This document shows, piece after piece, positions 42,109 to 51,281 of a stretch of 64,000 nt of DNA. Position numbers and translations under genes: made by a program. Source of the DNA: Roseibium aquae (GTDB lineage Bacteria; Pseudomonadota; Alphaproteobacteria; Rhizobiales; Stappiaceae); contig NZ_VXDC01000010.1 of the NCBI RefSeq assembly GCF_008711285.1, forward strand, positions 1 to 64,000. The letters are read 5' to 3'. The stretch's first letter is position 1. Every line of letters starts with the position of its first letter. A model generated the notes under the pieces. The model was not told the origin of the DNA. It saw only the letters and a list, made by a program, of their open reading frames with translations, and made no database searches.

Positions 42109-44367
42109 ATGGGAAACGAGACGAAACCGCCTGCTGGGCCGGACGGCGTGGAAGGGATCGACCTCCGCGAAGCACTTGAAGAACGGTATCTGGCCTACGC
42201 GCTCTCCACGATCATGCACCGGGCGCTTCCGGATGTGCGCGACGGCCTGAAGCCCGTGCATCGCCGGCTGCTTTATGCCATGCGGCTGTTGAAACTGGAT
42301 CCGGGAGCCGGGTTCAAGAAATGCGCCCGTGTGGTTGGCGACGTCATCGGTAAGTACCACCCGCATGGCGACCAGGCGGTCTACGATGCCTTGGTGCGCC
42401 TGGCGCAGGATTTCGCGCAGCGCTATCCGCTGGTCGATGGCCAGGGCAATTTCGGCAATGTCGACGGCGACAACGCGGCCGCCATGCGCTACACGGAAGC
42501 CCGCCTGACGGACACTGCCAAGCGCCTGCTGGACGGTCTGGACGAAAACGCGGTCGACTTCCGGGAAACCTATGACGGGGAAGACAGCGAGCCGATTGTT
42601 CTGCCGGGCGGGTTTCCCAATCTCCTGGCCAACGGGTCTTCCGGCATCGCGGTGGGAATGGCGACCTCGATCCCGCCGCACAACGCGGCCGAGCTGTGCG
42701 CCGCCTCTCAACACCTGATCCAGAACCCGGACGCAACCTCCGCAGACCTTCTGGAATACATCCAGGGCCCCGACTTCCCGACAGGAGGGCTGCTGGTATC
42801 CGATCAGGCAGCCATCCGCGAGGCCTATGAAACCGGGCGGGGCAGTTTCCGCGTGCGGGCCCGCTGGGAGGTCGAGGACCTGGGGCGCGGCCAGTGGTGT
42901 GTCGTTGTGACCGAGATCCCCTATCAGGTCCAAAAGTCCCGCCTGATCGAAAAAATCGCCGAACTCCTGACAGCCCGGAAACTTCCGCTTCTCGACGATA
43001 TCCGCGATGAATCGGCGGAAGACATCCGCATTGTCCTGGTGCCCCGCTCCCGCAATGTCGATGCCAGCCTGTTGATGGAATCCCTGTTCAAGCTGACCGA
43101 TCTGGAAAACCGGTTCTCGTTGAACATGAACGTGCTGTCGGGTGGCCGGGTGCCGATGGTGATGGGGCTGAAGCAGGTTCTGCGCGAATGGCTCGACCAC
43201 CGCAAAGAGGTCCTGATCCGCCGCTCCGAGCACCGTCTCGGCCAGATCAATCACCGGCTCGAGGTTCTGGAAGGCTATCTGGTCGCCTATCTGAATCTCG
43301 ACGAGGTGATCCGGATCATCCGGGAGGAGGACGATGCCAAGGCGGAATTGATCCGGACCTTCGAGCTGACGGATGTCCAGGCCGAGGCGATCCTCAACAT
43401 GCGCCTGCGCTCCCTGCGCAAGCTTGAAGAATTGGAGATCCGCAAGGAACACGGCAAACTCACCGCCGAGAAAGACAGCCTGATCCAGCTTCTGGGCTCC
43501 GACCAGCGGCAGTGGACGAGGATATCGAAGGAAATCGGCGAAATCGGCAAGGCCTATGGCCCCGAAACGGACCTCGGACGACGCCGCACCGACAAGACCA
43601 GCGCGCCCGAGGCCGATATCGTCGATATCCAGCAGGCGATGATCGAAAAGGAGCCGATCACCGTCATCCTGTCCGAGAAGGGCTGGATCCGCGCGCTCAA
43701 GGGTCACCAGGCCGAATTGGGCGCTCTATCCTTCAAGCAGGGCGACAACTTGAAGCTCTCCTTCCAGGCCGAGACGACGGACAAGATCCTCCTTCTGACC
43801 ACGGGCGGAAAAATCTACACCCTCGGCGCCGATAAACTGCCCGGCGGGCGCGGTCACGGCGAACCTGTGCGTCTCATGGTCGAGATGGATGAGGCGCAGG
43901 ATGTGATTGCCGCCTTTGTCCACAAACCGGGCCGGCTGCTGCTCCTGGCCAGTACGGAAGCGCGCGGGTTCGTGGTCAGTGAGGACGACGTGATCGCCAA
44001 CACCCGCAAGGGCAAGCAGGTACTCAACCTGACGGCTCCGGCGGAAGCGAAACTATGCGTGCCCGCGAGCGGCGACCATGTCGCCATCATTGGCCAGAAC
44101 CGCAAGCTGCTTGTTTTCCCGCTGGCCCAGATCCCGCAAATGGGACGCGGGCGCGGCGTGCGGCTGCAACGCTACCGGGATGGCGAAGTTGCGGACATCA
44201 AGGTCTTTAGCGGCGCGGACGGGCTGACCTGGGTGGATCCCTCCGGCCGCAGCTTCACCCGTTCCCTCGACGAGTTGGCGGAATGGCGCGGAGAGCGCGG
44301 ACAGGCAGGACGCCTGCCCCCGGCCGGTTTCCCCCGGTCCAACAGGTTCGGAACGAACAAGCTCTGA
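42109..44367 (+). CDS. parC: DNA topoisomerase IV subunit A
   Basis: ParC is the cutting subunit of topoisomerase IV, which unlinks daughter chromosomes. The 752-residue protein has the active tyrosine Tyr128 in [10 protein letters not shown] and the [16 protein letters not shown] helix, in which position 89 is Gln where E. coli ParC has Ser80. The C-terminal domain contains beta-pinwheel repeats. ATG 42109 is used; an in-frame TTG lies 36 bases earlier. It ends the conserved rpoZ-to-parC run; the AT-richer patatin locus follows. Confidence 0.95.
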   Translation: MGNETKPPAGPDGVEGIDLREALEERYLAYALSTIMHRALPDVRDGLKPVHRRLLYAMRLLKLDPGAGFKKCARVVGDVIGKYHPHGDQAVYDALVRLAQDFAQRYPLVDGQGNFGNVDGDNAAAMRYTEARLTDTAKRLLDGLDENAVDFRETYDGEDSEPIVLPGGFPNLLANGSSGIAVGMATSIPPHNAAELCAASQHLIQNPDATSADLLEYIQGPDFPTGGLLVSDQAAIREAYETGRGSFRVRARWEVEDLGRGQWCVVVTEIPYQVQKSRLIEKIAELLTARKLPLLDDIRDESAEDIRIVLVPRSRNVDASLLMESLFKLTDLENRFSLNMNVLSGGRVPMVMGLKQVLREWLDHRKEVLIRRSEHRLGQINHRLEVLEGYLVAYLNLDEVIRIIREEDDAKAELIRTFELTDVQAEAILNMRLRSLRKLEELEIRKEHGKLTAEKDSLIQLLGSDQRQWTRISKEIGEIGKAYGPETDLGRRRTDKTSAPEADIVDIQQAMIEKEPITVILSEKGWIRALKGHQAELGALSFKQGDNLKLSFQAETTDKILLLTTGGKIYTLGADKLPGGRGHGEPVRLMVEMDEAQDVIAAFVHKPGRLLLLASTEARGFVVSEDDVIANTRKGKQVLNLTAPAEAKLCVPASGDHVAIIGQNRKLLVFPLAQIPQMGRGRGVRLQRYRDGEVADIKVFSGADGLTWVDPSGRSFTRSLDELAEWRGERGQAGRLPPAGFPRSNRFGTNKL

Positions 44368-44405
44368 TAGGTTACACCCGCTGGACATCAACCAAGGAGA
44401 GTGCG

Positions 44406-44444
44406 ATGCTTCGCCACTCGCCGGGATGTTTTGCAGGACCATGA
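44406..44444 (+). CDS. 12-residue leader peptide coupled to the patatin gene
   Basis: A tiny frame, MLRHSPGCFAGP then TGA, has a textbook ribosome binding site (AAGGAGAG at 44394-44401, six bases before the ATG). Its TGA overlaps the ATG of the patatin gene at 44441 in ATGA, and the patatin start itself has only a weak site inside the leader. Translation of the phospholipase is therefore probably coupled to, or controlled by, this leader. No family is known for the peptide; it could equally be a ribosome loading site with no role for its product. Confidence 0.55.
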   Translation: MLRHSPGCFAGP

Positions 44445-46099
44445 CCATTCTTGACGCGCGCAGCCAGCACTTCGAACGCGCCTATGTTGCCTTTTCCGGC
44501 GGCGGTGCCCGGGGACTCCTTCACTTGGGAGTGCTCGATGTTATTGAACAGCAAAACATCAAAGTCTGCGGTTTCGCTGGAACCTCTGCCGGCTCAATCA
44601 TCGCCGCTTTGGCTGCCGCCGGTTTTACCCGGAAACGCTTGTTCAACCCGGATCTCAACACGACTATTTTCGACGAACTGAAACAGATTGATCCCAGGAT
44701 AGACCGCCCCAGCCGAATATTTGGACGGTTCGGCTGGTGGCGCATGTGCCTGATCCGAAGTTTCCCAAGACTGTTCGTTCTCCTGGCAGCAGCATTCGCC
44801 GCTGGACCTGTTTTCGGAGCGGGCATGGTCTTTTCTGCCGAAGATATTTCACTTCCGCTCAAATTTCTGATCTGGATCGGCCTGTTCTTGCTTTTAGTTG
44901 TTTATGTTTATCTAAGTTTCTTTTTATTGGTTGGAGGAATTGCGCGCCTTGAGCGTTTCAATAGGGCGCTAGGGCTGTTGCTTTCTAAGGAGGTCCACGG
45001 AACCACAGATAAGCCGGTAAAGTTTGAGGATTTCGGCAATGGCACAGGTCGTCCAGAACTCAAGATCGTTGCCACCAACCTGACTACCCGGGAGCTCGAA
45101 CTCTTCAGTCCACAGACGACACCAGATGTTTGCGTAGCGGACGCTGTCTCGGCATCGTGTTGCATCCCCTTTGTTTTCAAGGCGTGGCGGATCAAAAAAC
45201 GTGGCATGGAGCGGCATGAACTGTATGCCGATGGTGGTCTCGTCTCGAACCTGCCAGCCTGGTGTTTTGATGAGGAACGGCTTCTTGACCCCGATGCACT
45301 GACATTCGCGGCGGACATCGGCGACGACCCACACAAACCGATCACATCTCCTCGCCGATTCTTGGTAGCCGTTATCAGATCGGCCATATTCGGTGCGTCC
45401 AAATTGAGCACGCGGGCCGCAGACCACTTTCTTCACGTGGTTCATGACCAAGCCACGGAAAACGGCCATACCGTCAAATTGCTCGATTTTGATATTTCCT
45501 TCAATACGGCCCGCGAGGCGTTTGAAGACAGCCGTGCCGTGGCGCAAACCCAAATCGTCTCGGATTTCATCGAGCACAGGAATACCTATCGCAAAACCGC
45601 CGAAGTGATCGCAGATATTGTTGAAGAGTACCTCGCGATTCTCGAGCTCAACAGGGTTGCGAACGGAAAGGACGAGGGACGTGTCCGGGCAGCCATCGCT
45701 CTTCCCGAAAACGGCATGAAAAAGTCTCTGCGGCTTAGGCATGGCCGGAATTATGATGGCATTTCCGACCAGGGTCTGGTTCTACCTATCAACGGTTCGA
45801 TCACTGGGCGGTGCTGGCGCGAGGGGAAAACGCAGGTTTGCTTCCGTCCATTTGACGGCGTGGACGATTTCCCTGGCGAAGGTCATTACCGTTGGAAATC
45901 GCTCGTCTGGCCGGAAATGAGGTGGTTGCTTACCGTCCCAATCTGGACCGCCCAAACACCGCACCGACAAGAGCCAGACTTCATTGTCGTCGTCGATGGC
46001 AATACCTACTTCGGGGAAAACAAGGTGCTTGCCGAGGAAATTTTAAAAGAATTGGAAACGGAAATACAAGACACTGTCGCCAGCCTTGTGCAAGGCTGA
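44441..46099 (+). CDS. Membrane-inserted patatin-like phospholipase with GAF-like tail
   Basis: A 552-residue patatin with an intact catalytic dyad: oxyanion loop GGGARG at 20-25, Ser49 in GTSAG, and Asp264 in the DGG motif (YADGGLVSNLP). Between the two halves of the active site lie two strongly hydrophobic segments, at about 109-131 and 139-166, so the enzyme should be anchored in the inner membrane. The last 130 residues (about 425-550) look like a GAF-type sensor domain: NYDGISDQGLVLPINGSITGRCWREGK and MRWLLTVPIW. The gene is visibly less GC-rich than parC and the dehydrogenase around it. Start at the leader overlap, 44441; an ATG at 44426 is less likely. Lipid hydrolysis is expected, and a role in phage defence or stress is only possible. 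Confidence 0.85.
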   Translation: MTILDARSQHFERAYVAFSGGGARGLLHLGVLDVIEQQNIKVCGFAGTSAGSIIAALAAAGFTRKRLFNPDLNTTIFDELKQIDPRIDRPSRIFGRFGWWRMCLIRSFPRLFVLLAAAFAAGPVFGAGMVFSAEDISLPLKFLIWIGLFLLLVVYVYLSFFLLVGGIARLERFNRALGLLLSKEVHGTTDKPVKFEDFGNGTGRPELKIVATNLTTRELELFSPQTTPDVCVADAVSASCCIPFVFKAWRIKKRGMERHELYADGGLVSNLPAWCFDEERLLDPDALTFAADIGDDPHKPITSPRRFLVAVIRSAIFGASKLSTRAADHFLHVVHDQATENGHTVKLLDFDISFNTAREAFEDSRAVAQTQIVSDFIEHRNTYRKTAEVIADIVEEYLAILELNRVANGKDEGRVRAAIALPENGMKKSLRLRHGRNYDGISDQGLVLPINGSITGRCWREGKTQVCFRPFDGVDDFPGEGHYRWKSLVWPEMRWLLTVPIWTAQTPHRQEPDFIVVVDGNTYFGENKVLAEEILKELETEIQDTVASLVQG

Positions 46100-46117
46100 A
46101 AGTCGAGGATACAGACC

Positions 46118-46363
46118 ATGACCAGCAGCAAGATCGACAAAAACAGGATCAAGGCGTTGGCGGAGGCAGGCACCTTGCCCCGGACCGGAGACGACATAGC
46201 CGTTGTCAAAGCGCAATTGGCGGCAGCAGTCCGGCAGGCCATCGCCAAACACGAGGACAGGCTCGCCAGCATCCGCCAGGAATTCGAAGCGTCGCGGGAC
46301 AACCGGGCCAAGCAAGTCGCCTCGATCAAGGACGCCTATTTGAAACAAAGCGTCGAGCACTAG
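46118..46363 (+). CDS. Small helical protein of the patatin locus
   Basis: An 81-residue, charged, probably all-helical protein, starting 18 bases after the patatin stop and likely in the same transcript. The stretch from about residue 25 to 78 has no prolines and a heptad-like pattern (VKAQLAAAVRQAIAKHEDRLASIRQEFEASRDNRAKQVASIKDAY in parts), suggesting a coiled coil. No family was recognised. Its pairing with the phospholipase suggests a partner, regulator or immunity protein, but this is inference. Confidence 0.65.
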   Translation: MTSSKIDKNRIKALAEAGTLPRTGDDIAVVKAQLAAAVRQAIAKHEDRLASIRQEFEASRDNRAKQVASIKDAYLKQSVEH

Positions 46364-46407
46364 GGCAGCGCCGGTCGACACAGACCGGAGTGGACACCCG
46401 CGAGACC

Positions 46408-46430
46408 ACCCTTATTAAGGGTCTTGGCTT
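46408..46430 (+). terminator. Weak terminator after the patatin locus
   Basis: ACCCTT at 46408-46413 pairs with AAGGGT at 46417-46422 around a 3-base loop, followed by CTTGGCTTT. It is 45 bases after the small helical gene and could end that transcript. Confidence 0.4.
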
Positions 46431-46548
46431 TAGGGCTCCTTGTCTTCGCAACTCACTCGCAGTCCGGACGATTTGACGGCGAGCCGACCTCGACGCGCGG
46501 AAAAACACCCTTCATTGTGATCCTGGAATTGACCGCACGGGGAGACCA

Positions 46549-47712
46549 ATGATCGGGGCATTTACCTTTAACACGAGCGGACGGATCGTTTTCGAACCGG
46601 GCGCGGCAGGCGAATTGTCCCGCCATGCGGCGCCCTTCCTGGGCGCGCGGGTTCTGATCGTCACCGATCCGGGCATTGTAAAGGCGGGGCTTCTGGAAGC
46701 CCCGATGACAAGTCTCACGGACGCCCGGCACGCGGTCGCCGTCTTTGACGGGGTCACGGCGGATCCTTTGCGCAGCGTCCTGACAGCCGCCGTCGATCAG
46801 GGCCGTGCGTTCCAGCCCACATCCGTAGTCGGCTTGGGCGGCGGATCGTCGCTGGACGTCGCCAAGCTGGTCGCCCTGCTCCTAGGCAGCGGCGAGGACC
46901 TTGACGAAGCCTGGGGCGTGGGGAATGCAAAAGGCCCGCGCCTTCCCCTCGTCCTGGTCCCCACGACCGCCGGCACCGGGTCCGAGGTCACCCCGATCTC
47001 CATCATCACCGTGGAGGACGACGAGAAGCGCGGCGTCGTCTCCCCGGTCATTCTGCCGGACCTTGCGGTGCTGGACGCGGATCTCACGCTCGGATTGCCT
47101 GCCCATGTCACAGCGGCGACCGGCATCGACGCGATGGTTCACGCGATCGAAGGCTATGCCTCGAAATCGGCGAACAACAATCCTGTGTCCCGGACCCTTG
47201 CGGTGGAAGCGCTCAAGCTGCTGGGCGCCAACATCCGCACGGCCGTTGACGAGCCGGGAAACCGGGATGCGCGCGGCGCGATGCTGTTGGGCTCGATGCT
47301 GGCCGGCATGGCCTTCGCCAATTCGCCCGTGGCCGCGGTCCACGCCCTCGCCTATCCGATCGGCGGCACGTTCCATGTCCCCCATGGCCTGTCGAACGCA
47401 CTGGTTCTGCCTCATGTCTTGAAATTCAATGCTGCCGTAGCGGCCGGGCCCTACAGCAGCCTGGCCCCCCAAGTGTTTCCGGCCTTGGCCGAGATTGAAG
47501 ATCCGATTGAGCGCACTGAAGCCTTTGCCCGGCAACTCCAGGGTCTTGCGGCGGATCTCGGTCTGGAAACAAGGCTGCGGGAGGTGGGAATCGCGGCTGG
47601 AGACATTCCGCAAATGGCAAAGGACGCCATGAAACAGACACGGCTTTTGATCAACAATCCCAGGGATGTGACCGAGGCCGACGCCCGCATGATCTATGAG
47701 GCCGCCCTTTGA
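46549..47712 (+). CDS. Iron-containing alcohol dehydrogenase
   Basis: A group III (Fe-dependent) alcohol dehydrogenase, 387 residues. The NAD-binding GGGSSLDVAKL and the metal-binding region with histidines in AVHALAYPIGGTFHVPHGLSNALVLPHV are present. It starts after the CGGGGAGA ribosome binding site. A hotdog thioesterase gene overlaps its stop (TGATG), suggesting that the two act on linked substrates, although which alcohol is oxidised is unknown. Confidence 0.92.
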   Translation: MIGAFTFNTSGRIVFEPGAAGELSRHAAPFLGARVLIVTDPGIVKAGLLEAPMTSLTDARHAVAVFDGVTADPLRSVLTAAVDQGRAFQPTSVVGLGGGSSLDVAKLVALLLGSGEDLDEAWGVGNAKGPRLPLVLVPTTAGTGSEVTPISIITVEDDEKRGVVSPVILPDLAVLDADLTLGLPAHVTAATGIDAMVHAIEGYASKSANNNPVSRTLAVEALKLLGANIRTAVDEPGNRDARGAMLLGSMLAGMAFANSPVAAVHALAYPIGGTFHVPHGLSNALVLPHVLKFNAAVAAGPYSSLAPQVFPALAEIEDPIERTEAFARQLQGLAADLGLETRLREVGIAAGDIPQMAKDAMKQTRLLINNPRDVTEADARMIYEAAL

Positions 47713-48176
47713 TGACCAGGTCCGCCATGACACCCGAACGGCTCCGGCCCGTGCCCCGCTCCGACTTTCCCACTTACCGCACCATCCCGACCAGATGGAT
47801 GGATGTGGATATCTATGGCCATGTGAACAATGTCGAATACTTGAGCTACTTCGACACGGCGGTGAACGGGTGGTATGGCGAGCAGGGACTTCTCGATCCC
47901 CGCACATCGCCGACCGTGTTTCTGGTTGTCGAGACAGGCTGCCATTATTTCAGCGAGCTTGTTTTCCCCTCAACGGTTCATGCGGGCATTCGTGTCGACA
48001 AACTGGGCACAAGTTCAGTGACTTATGGCATCGGCCTTTTTGCCGGCGAGGCGCCGGACTGCGCAGCAATGGGCAAGTTCGTTCATGTTCACGTGGACCG
48101 GCGGACGCGCCGACCCACACCCATCCCCGACAACGTGCGGGTCCGGTTGGCCGACCTGAAGGCGCACGATACCTAA
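47712..48176 (+). CDS. Hotdog-fold acyl-CoA thioesterase
   Basis: A 154-residue member of the 4-hydroxybenzoyl-CoA thioesterase / YbgC group. The active helix reads WMDVDIYGHVNNVEYLSYFDTAVN, with the conserved aspartate and the GHVNN histidine. ATG 47712 overlaps the last base of the dehydrogenase stop in TGATG; another ATG 15 bases later is also possible. The substrate is unknown. Confidence 0.88.
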   Translation: MTRSAMTPERLRPVPRSDFPTYRTIPTRWMDVDIYGHVNNVEYLSYFDTAVNGWYGEQGLLDPRTSPTVFLVVETGCHYFSELVFPSTVHAGIRVDKLGTSSVTYGIGLFAGEAPDCAAMGKFVHVHVDRRTRRPTPIPDNVRVRLADLKAHDT

Positions 48177-48191
48177 CGGCCGCGCAAACCG

Positions 48192-48244
48192 TTATCCACA
48201 CAGGATGAACAGGCAATCCACAGCCGCTTCACAAGCTGTTCACA
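48192..48244. promoter_or_regulatory. DnaA box cluster candidate
   Basis: TTATCCACA at 48192-48200 is the perfect 9-base DnaA box. CAATCCACA at 48214-48222 has two differences and CTGTTCACA at 48236-48244 has three. They lie in the 123-base gap between the thioesterase and smpB stops. The boxes are 22 bases apart start to start, two helical turns. Confidence 0.4.
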
Positions 48245-48299
48245 GGTGGTAGGGCCGCTTGGGAGCGCGGTGCCTGCGGATTGATACGCGCGCCCGGCA

Positions 48300-48785
48300 T
48301 CAGCCGAACGTCTTCATCACCCGCGCCTTTTCGCGCTGCCAGTCGCGCTTCTTTTCCGTCTCGCGCTTGTCGTGCAACTTCTTGCCGCGCGCCAGCGCGA
48401 GTTCCAGCTTTGCCCTGCCCTTCTCGTTGAAATAGAGCTTGAGCGGGACAATGGTCTTGCCCTCTTTTTGCACGGCGCCGGCCAGTTTGCCGATCTCGCG
48501 CTTGTGCAACAGCAGTTTGCGTGGCCGGCGCGGCTCGTGGTTGAAGCGGTTCGCCTGGAGGTACTCGGGAATATAGACGTTGTAGATCCAGATCTCGCCA
48601 TTGTACTCGGCGGCGTAAGACTCGCCGATATTCGCCTTTCCGGTCCGGAGCGATTTGACCTCCGTGCCCTTCAGCTCGATACCGGCCTCCAGAGTGTCCT
48701 CAATCTCGTAGTTGAACCGGGCTTTCCTGTTGTCGGAAACGATGGTCCGGCCAGGCGGCCCGCCTGTCTTGTTCTTCTGGGCCAT
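48300..48785 (-). CDS. smpB: SsrA-binding protein SmpB
   Basis: SmpB binds tmRNA for ribosome rescue. The 161-residue protein has [30 protein letters not shown] near the start and [40 protein letters not shown] at the end, seen in parts, with the basic C-terminal tail that enters the mRNA channel. It follows dapA with 43 bases between them. No ssrA gene was found in the window. Confidence 0.96.
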   Translation of the reverse strand: MAQKNKTGGPPGRTIVSDNRKARFNYEIEDTLEAGIELKGTEVKSLRTGKANIGESYAAEYNGEIWIYNVYIPEYLQANRFNHEPRRPRKLLLHKREIGKLAGAVQKEGKTIVPLKLYFNEKGRAKLELALARGKKLHDKRETEKKRDWQREKARVMKTFG

Positions 48786-48828
48786 GGGATATCCTCGGAG
48801 CCGCGCGTGAACGGCCCTCCTGAAGGGT

Positions 48829-49707
48829 TTAGTTGATCAACCCGGCATGGGTCATCGCCTCGCGCAACTCTATTTGTGTCGCGTCCGAAACCGGCACAAG
48901 AGGCAGGCGCAGCTCTTCTTCGATCTTGCCCAGCAACGACAGCGCGTATTTTGCGCCAGTCGGGCTGGGTTCCAGGAAAAGAGCCCGGTGCAGCGGGGCA
49001 AGCTTGTCCTGATAGTCCAACGCGGTCTTGAAATCGCCCGCCAAGGTGGCTGCCTGAAACGCTGCGCACATGCGCGGCGCGACATTGGCCGTAACGGAGA
49101 TGCAACCGACACCGCCATGCGCGTTGAAAGCCAGCGCGGAAATGTCTTCACCGGACAACTGAATAAAGTCCGGACCACACAAATGCCGCTGGCGAGATAC
49201 CTTGGCCATATCCGCCGTCGCATCCTTGACGCCGGCGATGTTCGCGCAGCTTTCGTAGAGCTCGGCCATGGTCTCCGGTGTCATGTCGATGACCGAACGG
49301 CCGGGAATATTGTAAATGATGATCGGGATTCCCACCGCACCGTCGATCGCCTTGTAGTGCGCCTTGAGCCCGGCCTGATTCGGCTTGTTGTAATAGGGCG
49401 TGACAACCAGCAGCGCATCCGCGCCGGCTTTTTCCGCGTGTCTTGCAAAGTCGATGGCTTCCACCGTGTTGTTGGAGCCCGCACCCGCGATGACCGGAAC
49501 CCGGCCCGCCGCCGCTTCGATGCACAACTCGATGACACGCTTGTGTTCATCATGGCTCAAGGTCGGGCTTTCGCCCGTTGTGCCCACCGGAACGAGACCC
49601 GCGGACCCCTCTGCGATCTGCCACTCGACGAAATCCTGAAACCGTTTTTCGTCCACCGCGCCATCCTTGAAGGGTGTGATCAGCGCTGGAATTGATCCCT
49701 TGAACAT
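48829..49707 (-). CDS. dapA: 4-hydroxy-tetrahydrodipicolinate synthase
   Basis: DapA condenses pyruvate with aspartate semialdehyde in lysine and diaminopimelate synthesis. The 292-residue TIM barrel has [14 protein letters not shown], the tyrosine motif [13 protein letters not shown], and the Schiff-base lysine in [10 protein letters not shown]. Cotranscription with the downstream smpB is common in alphaproteobacteria. Confidence 0.95.
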   Translation of the reverse strand: MFKGSIPALITPFKDGAVDEKRFQDFVEWQIAEGSAGLVPVGTTGESPTLSHDEHKRVIELCIEAAAGRVPVIAGAGSNNTVEAIDFARHAEKAGADALLVVTPYYNKPNQAGLKAHYKAIDGAVGIPIIIYNIPGRSVIDMTPETMAELYESCANIAGVKDATADMAKVSRQRHLCGPDFIQLSGEDISALAFNAHGGVGCISVTANVAPRMCAAFQAATLAGDFKTALDYQDKLAPLHRALFLEPSPTGAKYALSLLGKIEEELRLPLVPVSDATQIELREAMTHAGLIN

Positions 49708-49942
49708 CTGCCGGTTTCCTTAACGAGTTTCTTTGTGACCTTGGCTCAAAGAGCAGGCGGCACCATAATTGGACGGCTGCGGCAGAGCAATGCCCGACAC
49801 CGCCAAAGCCCGGAAAACCCGGAGAATTCTGAGGCTTTAAATCGTAAAAATCGATCTAAGCAGAGCTACCACTGGCGGCCTTCTTCATTCGCCCTTAACT
49901 TTCAGGTCAACAAAATAAAAACGGTGTCGAGGAGGACGACCC

Positions 49943-50860
49943 ATGACGACGGCTCCAGCCATCCCGGCGGACCTGGTCCGCGATGAGACCGCGCATCAGT
50001 CGAAACAGTTCCGCTGGATCAGCCGCGACGGCTTGCGGCTGTCAGGCGAGATCTGGACCCCGCGAACGCCTTCAAAACCACTACCGGTTCTCTGCCTTCC
50101 GGGCCTGTCCCGAAATACGAAAGACTTTCACGCGATCGCAGGTATCTTGCAGGACAGGGGCTACCGCGTCATGGCCCTTGATTACCGCGGCCGGGGAAAA
50201 AGCGATTGGGATCCCAACTGGCAGAATTACACGATGCCCATCGAATCTCAGGACATCGACGACGCCATTGCTCACCTCAACCTCGACCGGTTTGCCGTGC
50301 TCGGCACATCCCGCGGCGGTCTGCATGCCATGGCCATGGGACAAAGATACGACAAACGGCGTCTGGCAGGCGTCATTCTCAACGATGTCGGACCGCGGAT
50401 CGAGATGCGGGCCATTCGCCGATTGGCGGCCAACATTGGCCGGAACATGACCCATGCCAGCTTTGACGCTCTTGCCAAGCATCTGGAACATGGGATGGGG
50501 CCGCAGTTTCCGACCTTCACCGGCGCGGATTGGCTGCGATATGCCCATCAACTCGGCTCAAAGCAGCATGACGAAGTCGTGCTCGACTACGACGCCGCAT
50601 TGGCCCATCAACTCGCCAGTCTCGACGAGGGAGCCCCTTGGCCCGATCTCTGGCCGCTCTTCGACTCGCTCGAAGGTGTTCCGTTGCAGGTGATTCACGG
50701 CGAAACCTCGGATCTCCTGAGCCGTGAAACGTGCCAGGCCATGCAGGCCCGGCATCAGGGCATGGAATTGATCACCGTGAAAGATCAAGGCCATACGCCG
50801 ATGCTCTGGGACGAAGAGACCCAGCTGAAGATCGCAGGTTTTCTCGATCGGCTATCCTGA
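49943..50860 (+). CDS. Alpha/beta hydrolase
   Basis: A 305-residue alpha/beta-fold hydrolase. The oxyanion region LCLPGLSRNTKDF, the nucleophile elbow GTSRGG with its serine, and the histidine in KDQGHTPMLWDEE are visible; the acid is probably the aspartate in GETSDLL. A strong GAGGAGG precedes the ATG at 49943. Divergent from dapA by 235 bases. The reaction is not predictable; esterase or lactonase is possible. Confidence 0.88.
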   Translation: MTTAPAIPADLVRDETAHQSKQFRWISRDGLRLSGEIWTPRTPSKPLPVLCLPGLSRNTKDFHAIAGILQDRGYRVMALDYRGRGKSDWDPNWQNYTMPIESQDIDDAIAHLNLDRFAVLGTSRGGLHAMAMGQRYDKRRLAGVILNDVGPRIEMRAIRRLAANIGRNMTHASFDALAKHLEHGMGPQFPTFTGADWLRYAHQLGSKQHDEVVLDYDAALAHQLASLDEGAPWPDLWPLFDSLEGVPLQVIHGETSDLLSRETCQAMQARHQGMELITVKDQGHTPMLWDEETQLKIAGFLDRLS

Positions 50861-51224
50861 CGGCCCCGGCGGTCCGGATCGGAACCCGCCGCTCCTGCCC
50901 TGCATCTCCCCGCTCCGCCGCCGCCAATGACATCAGATCACAGCTGTGCGGGTGGTGAGCGGACAGGATGATGGCCGTCGCCGCGCAAAGGGATGGCCAT
51001 CGCGTTGGGCGTTCTGTCAGTACCGTTCAAAGATGCCCGGCAAAGCAAGAAGCGATCGGCTTTGGCTGGTCGATCGATTCCGGTTTAACGCCAAAACTAA
51101 TCTGGACAGCCCCCTGAAAGCGTCGAAGATCCCCGGCCATTCGGCAATCCGGAATTTGGGCAAAACCCGCCGCCCGATCGGCGGAGTGCAAAGATTTTGA
51201 AATTGGGGAATTGAACCGGCGCAC
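50861..51224. other. No gene recognised
   Basis: A 364-base intergenic stretch between two convergent genes. Short open frames on both strands lack ribosome binding sites and domain features. The porin terminator lies at its right end. Confidence 0.6.
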
Positions 51225-51256
51225 AAACAAAAAGAACCCGGCGTTGCCGCCGGGTT
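51225..51256 (-). terminator. Strong intrinsic terminator of the porin gene
   Basis: AACCCGGCG at 51235-51243 pairs with CGCCGGGTT at 51248-51256 around a 4-base loop. On the minus strand it is followed by CTTTTTGTTTG. It lies 26 bases after the porin stop. Confidence 0.92.
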
Positions 51257-51281
51257 CCCGTAAATTTCTCAGGTGAGAAAC

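Noticed and set aside
41413-43707. 764-codon open frame on the minus strand across recO and parC
   Set aside because: Spans two genuine genes in antisense; GC-rich codon third positions keep it open.
48177-48299. Chromosomal origin at the DnaA boxes
   Set aside because: Too short, no AT-rich unwinding region, and none of the usual alphaproteobacterial origin neighbours nearby.
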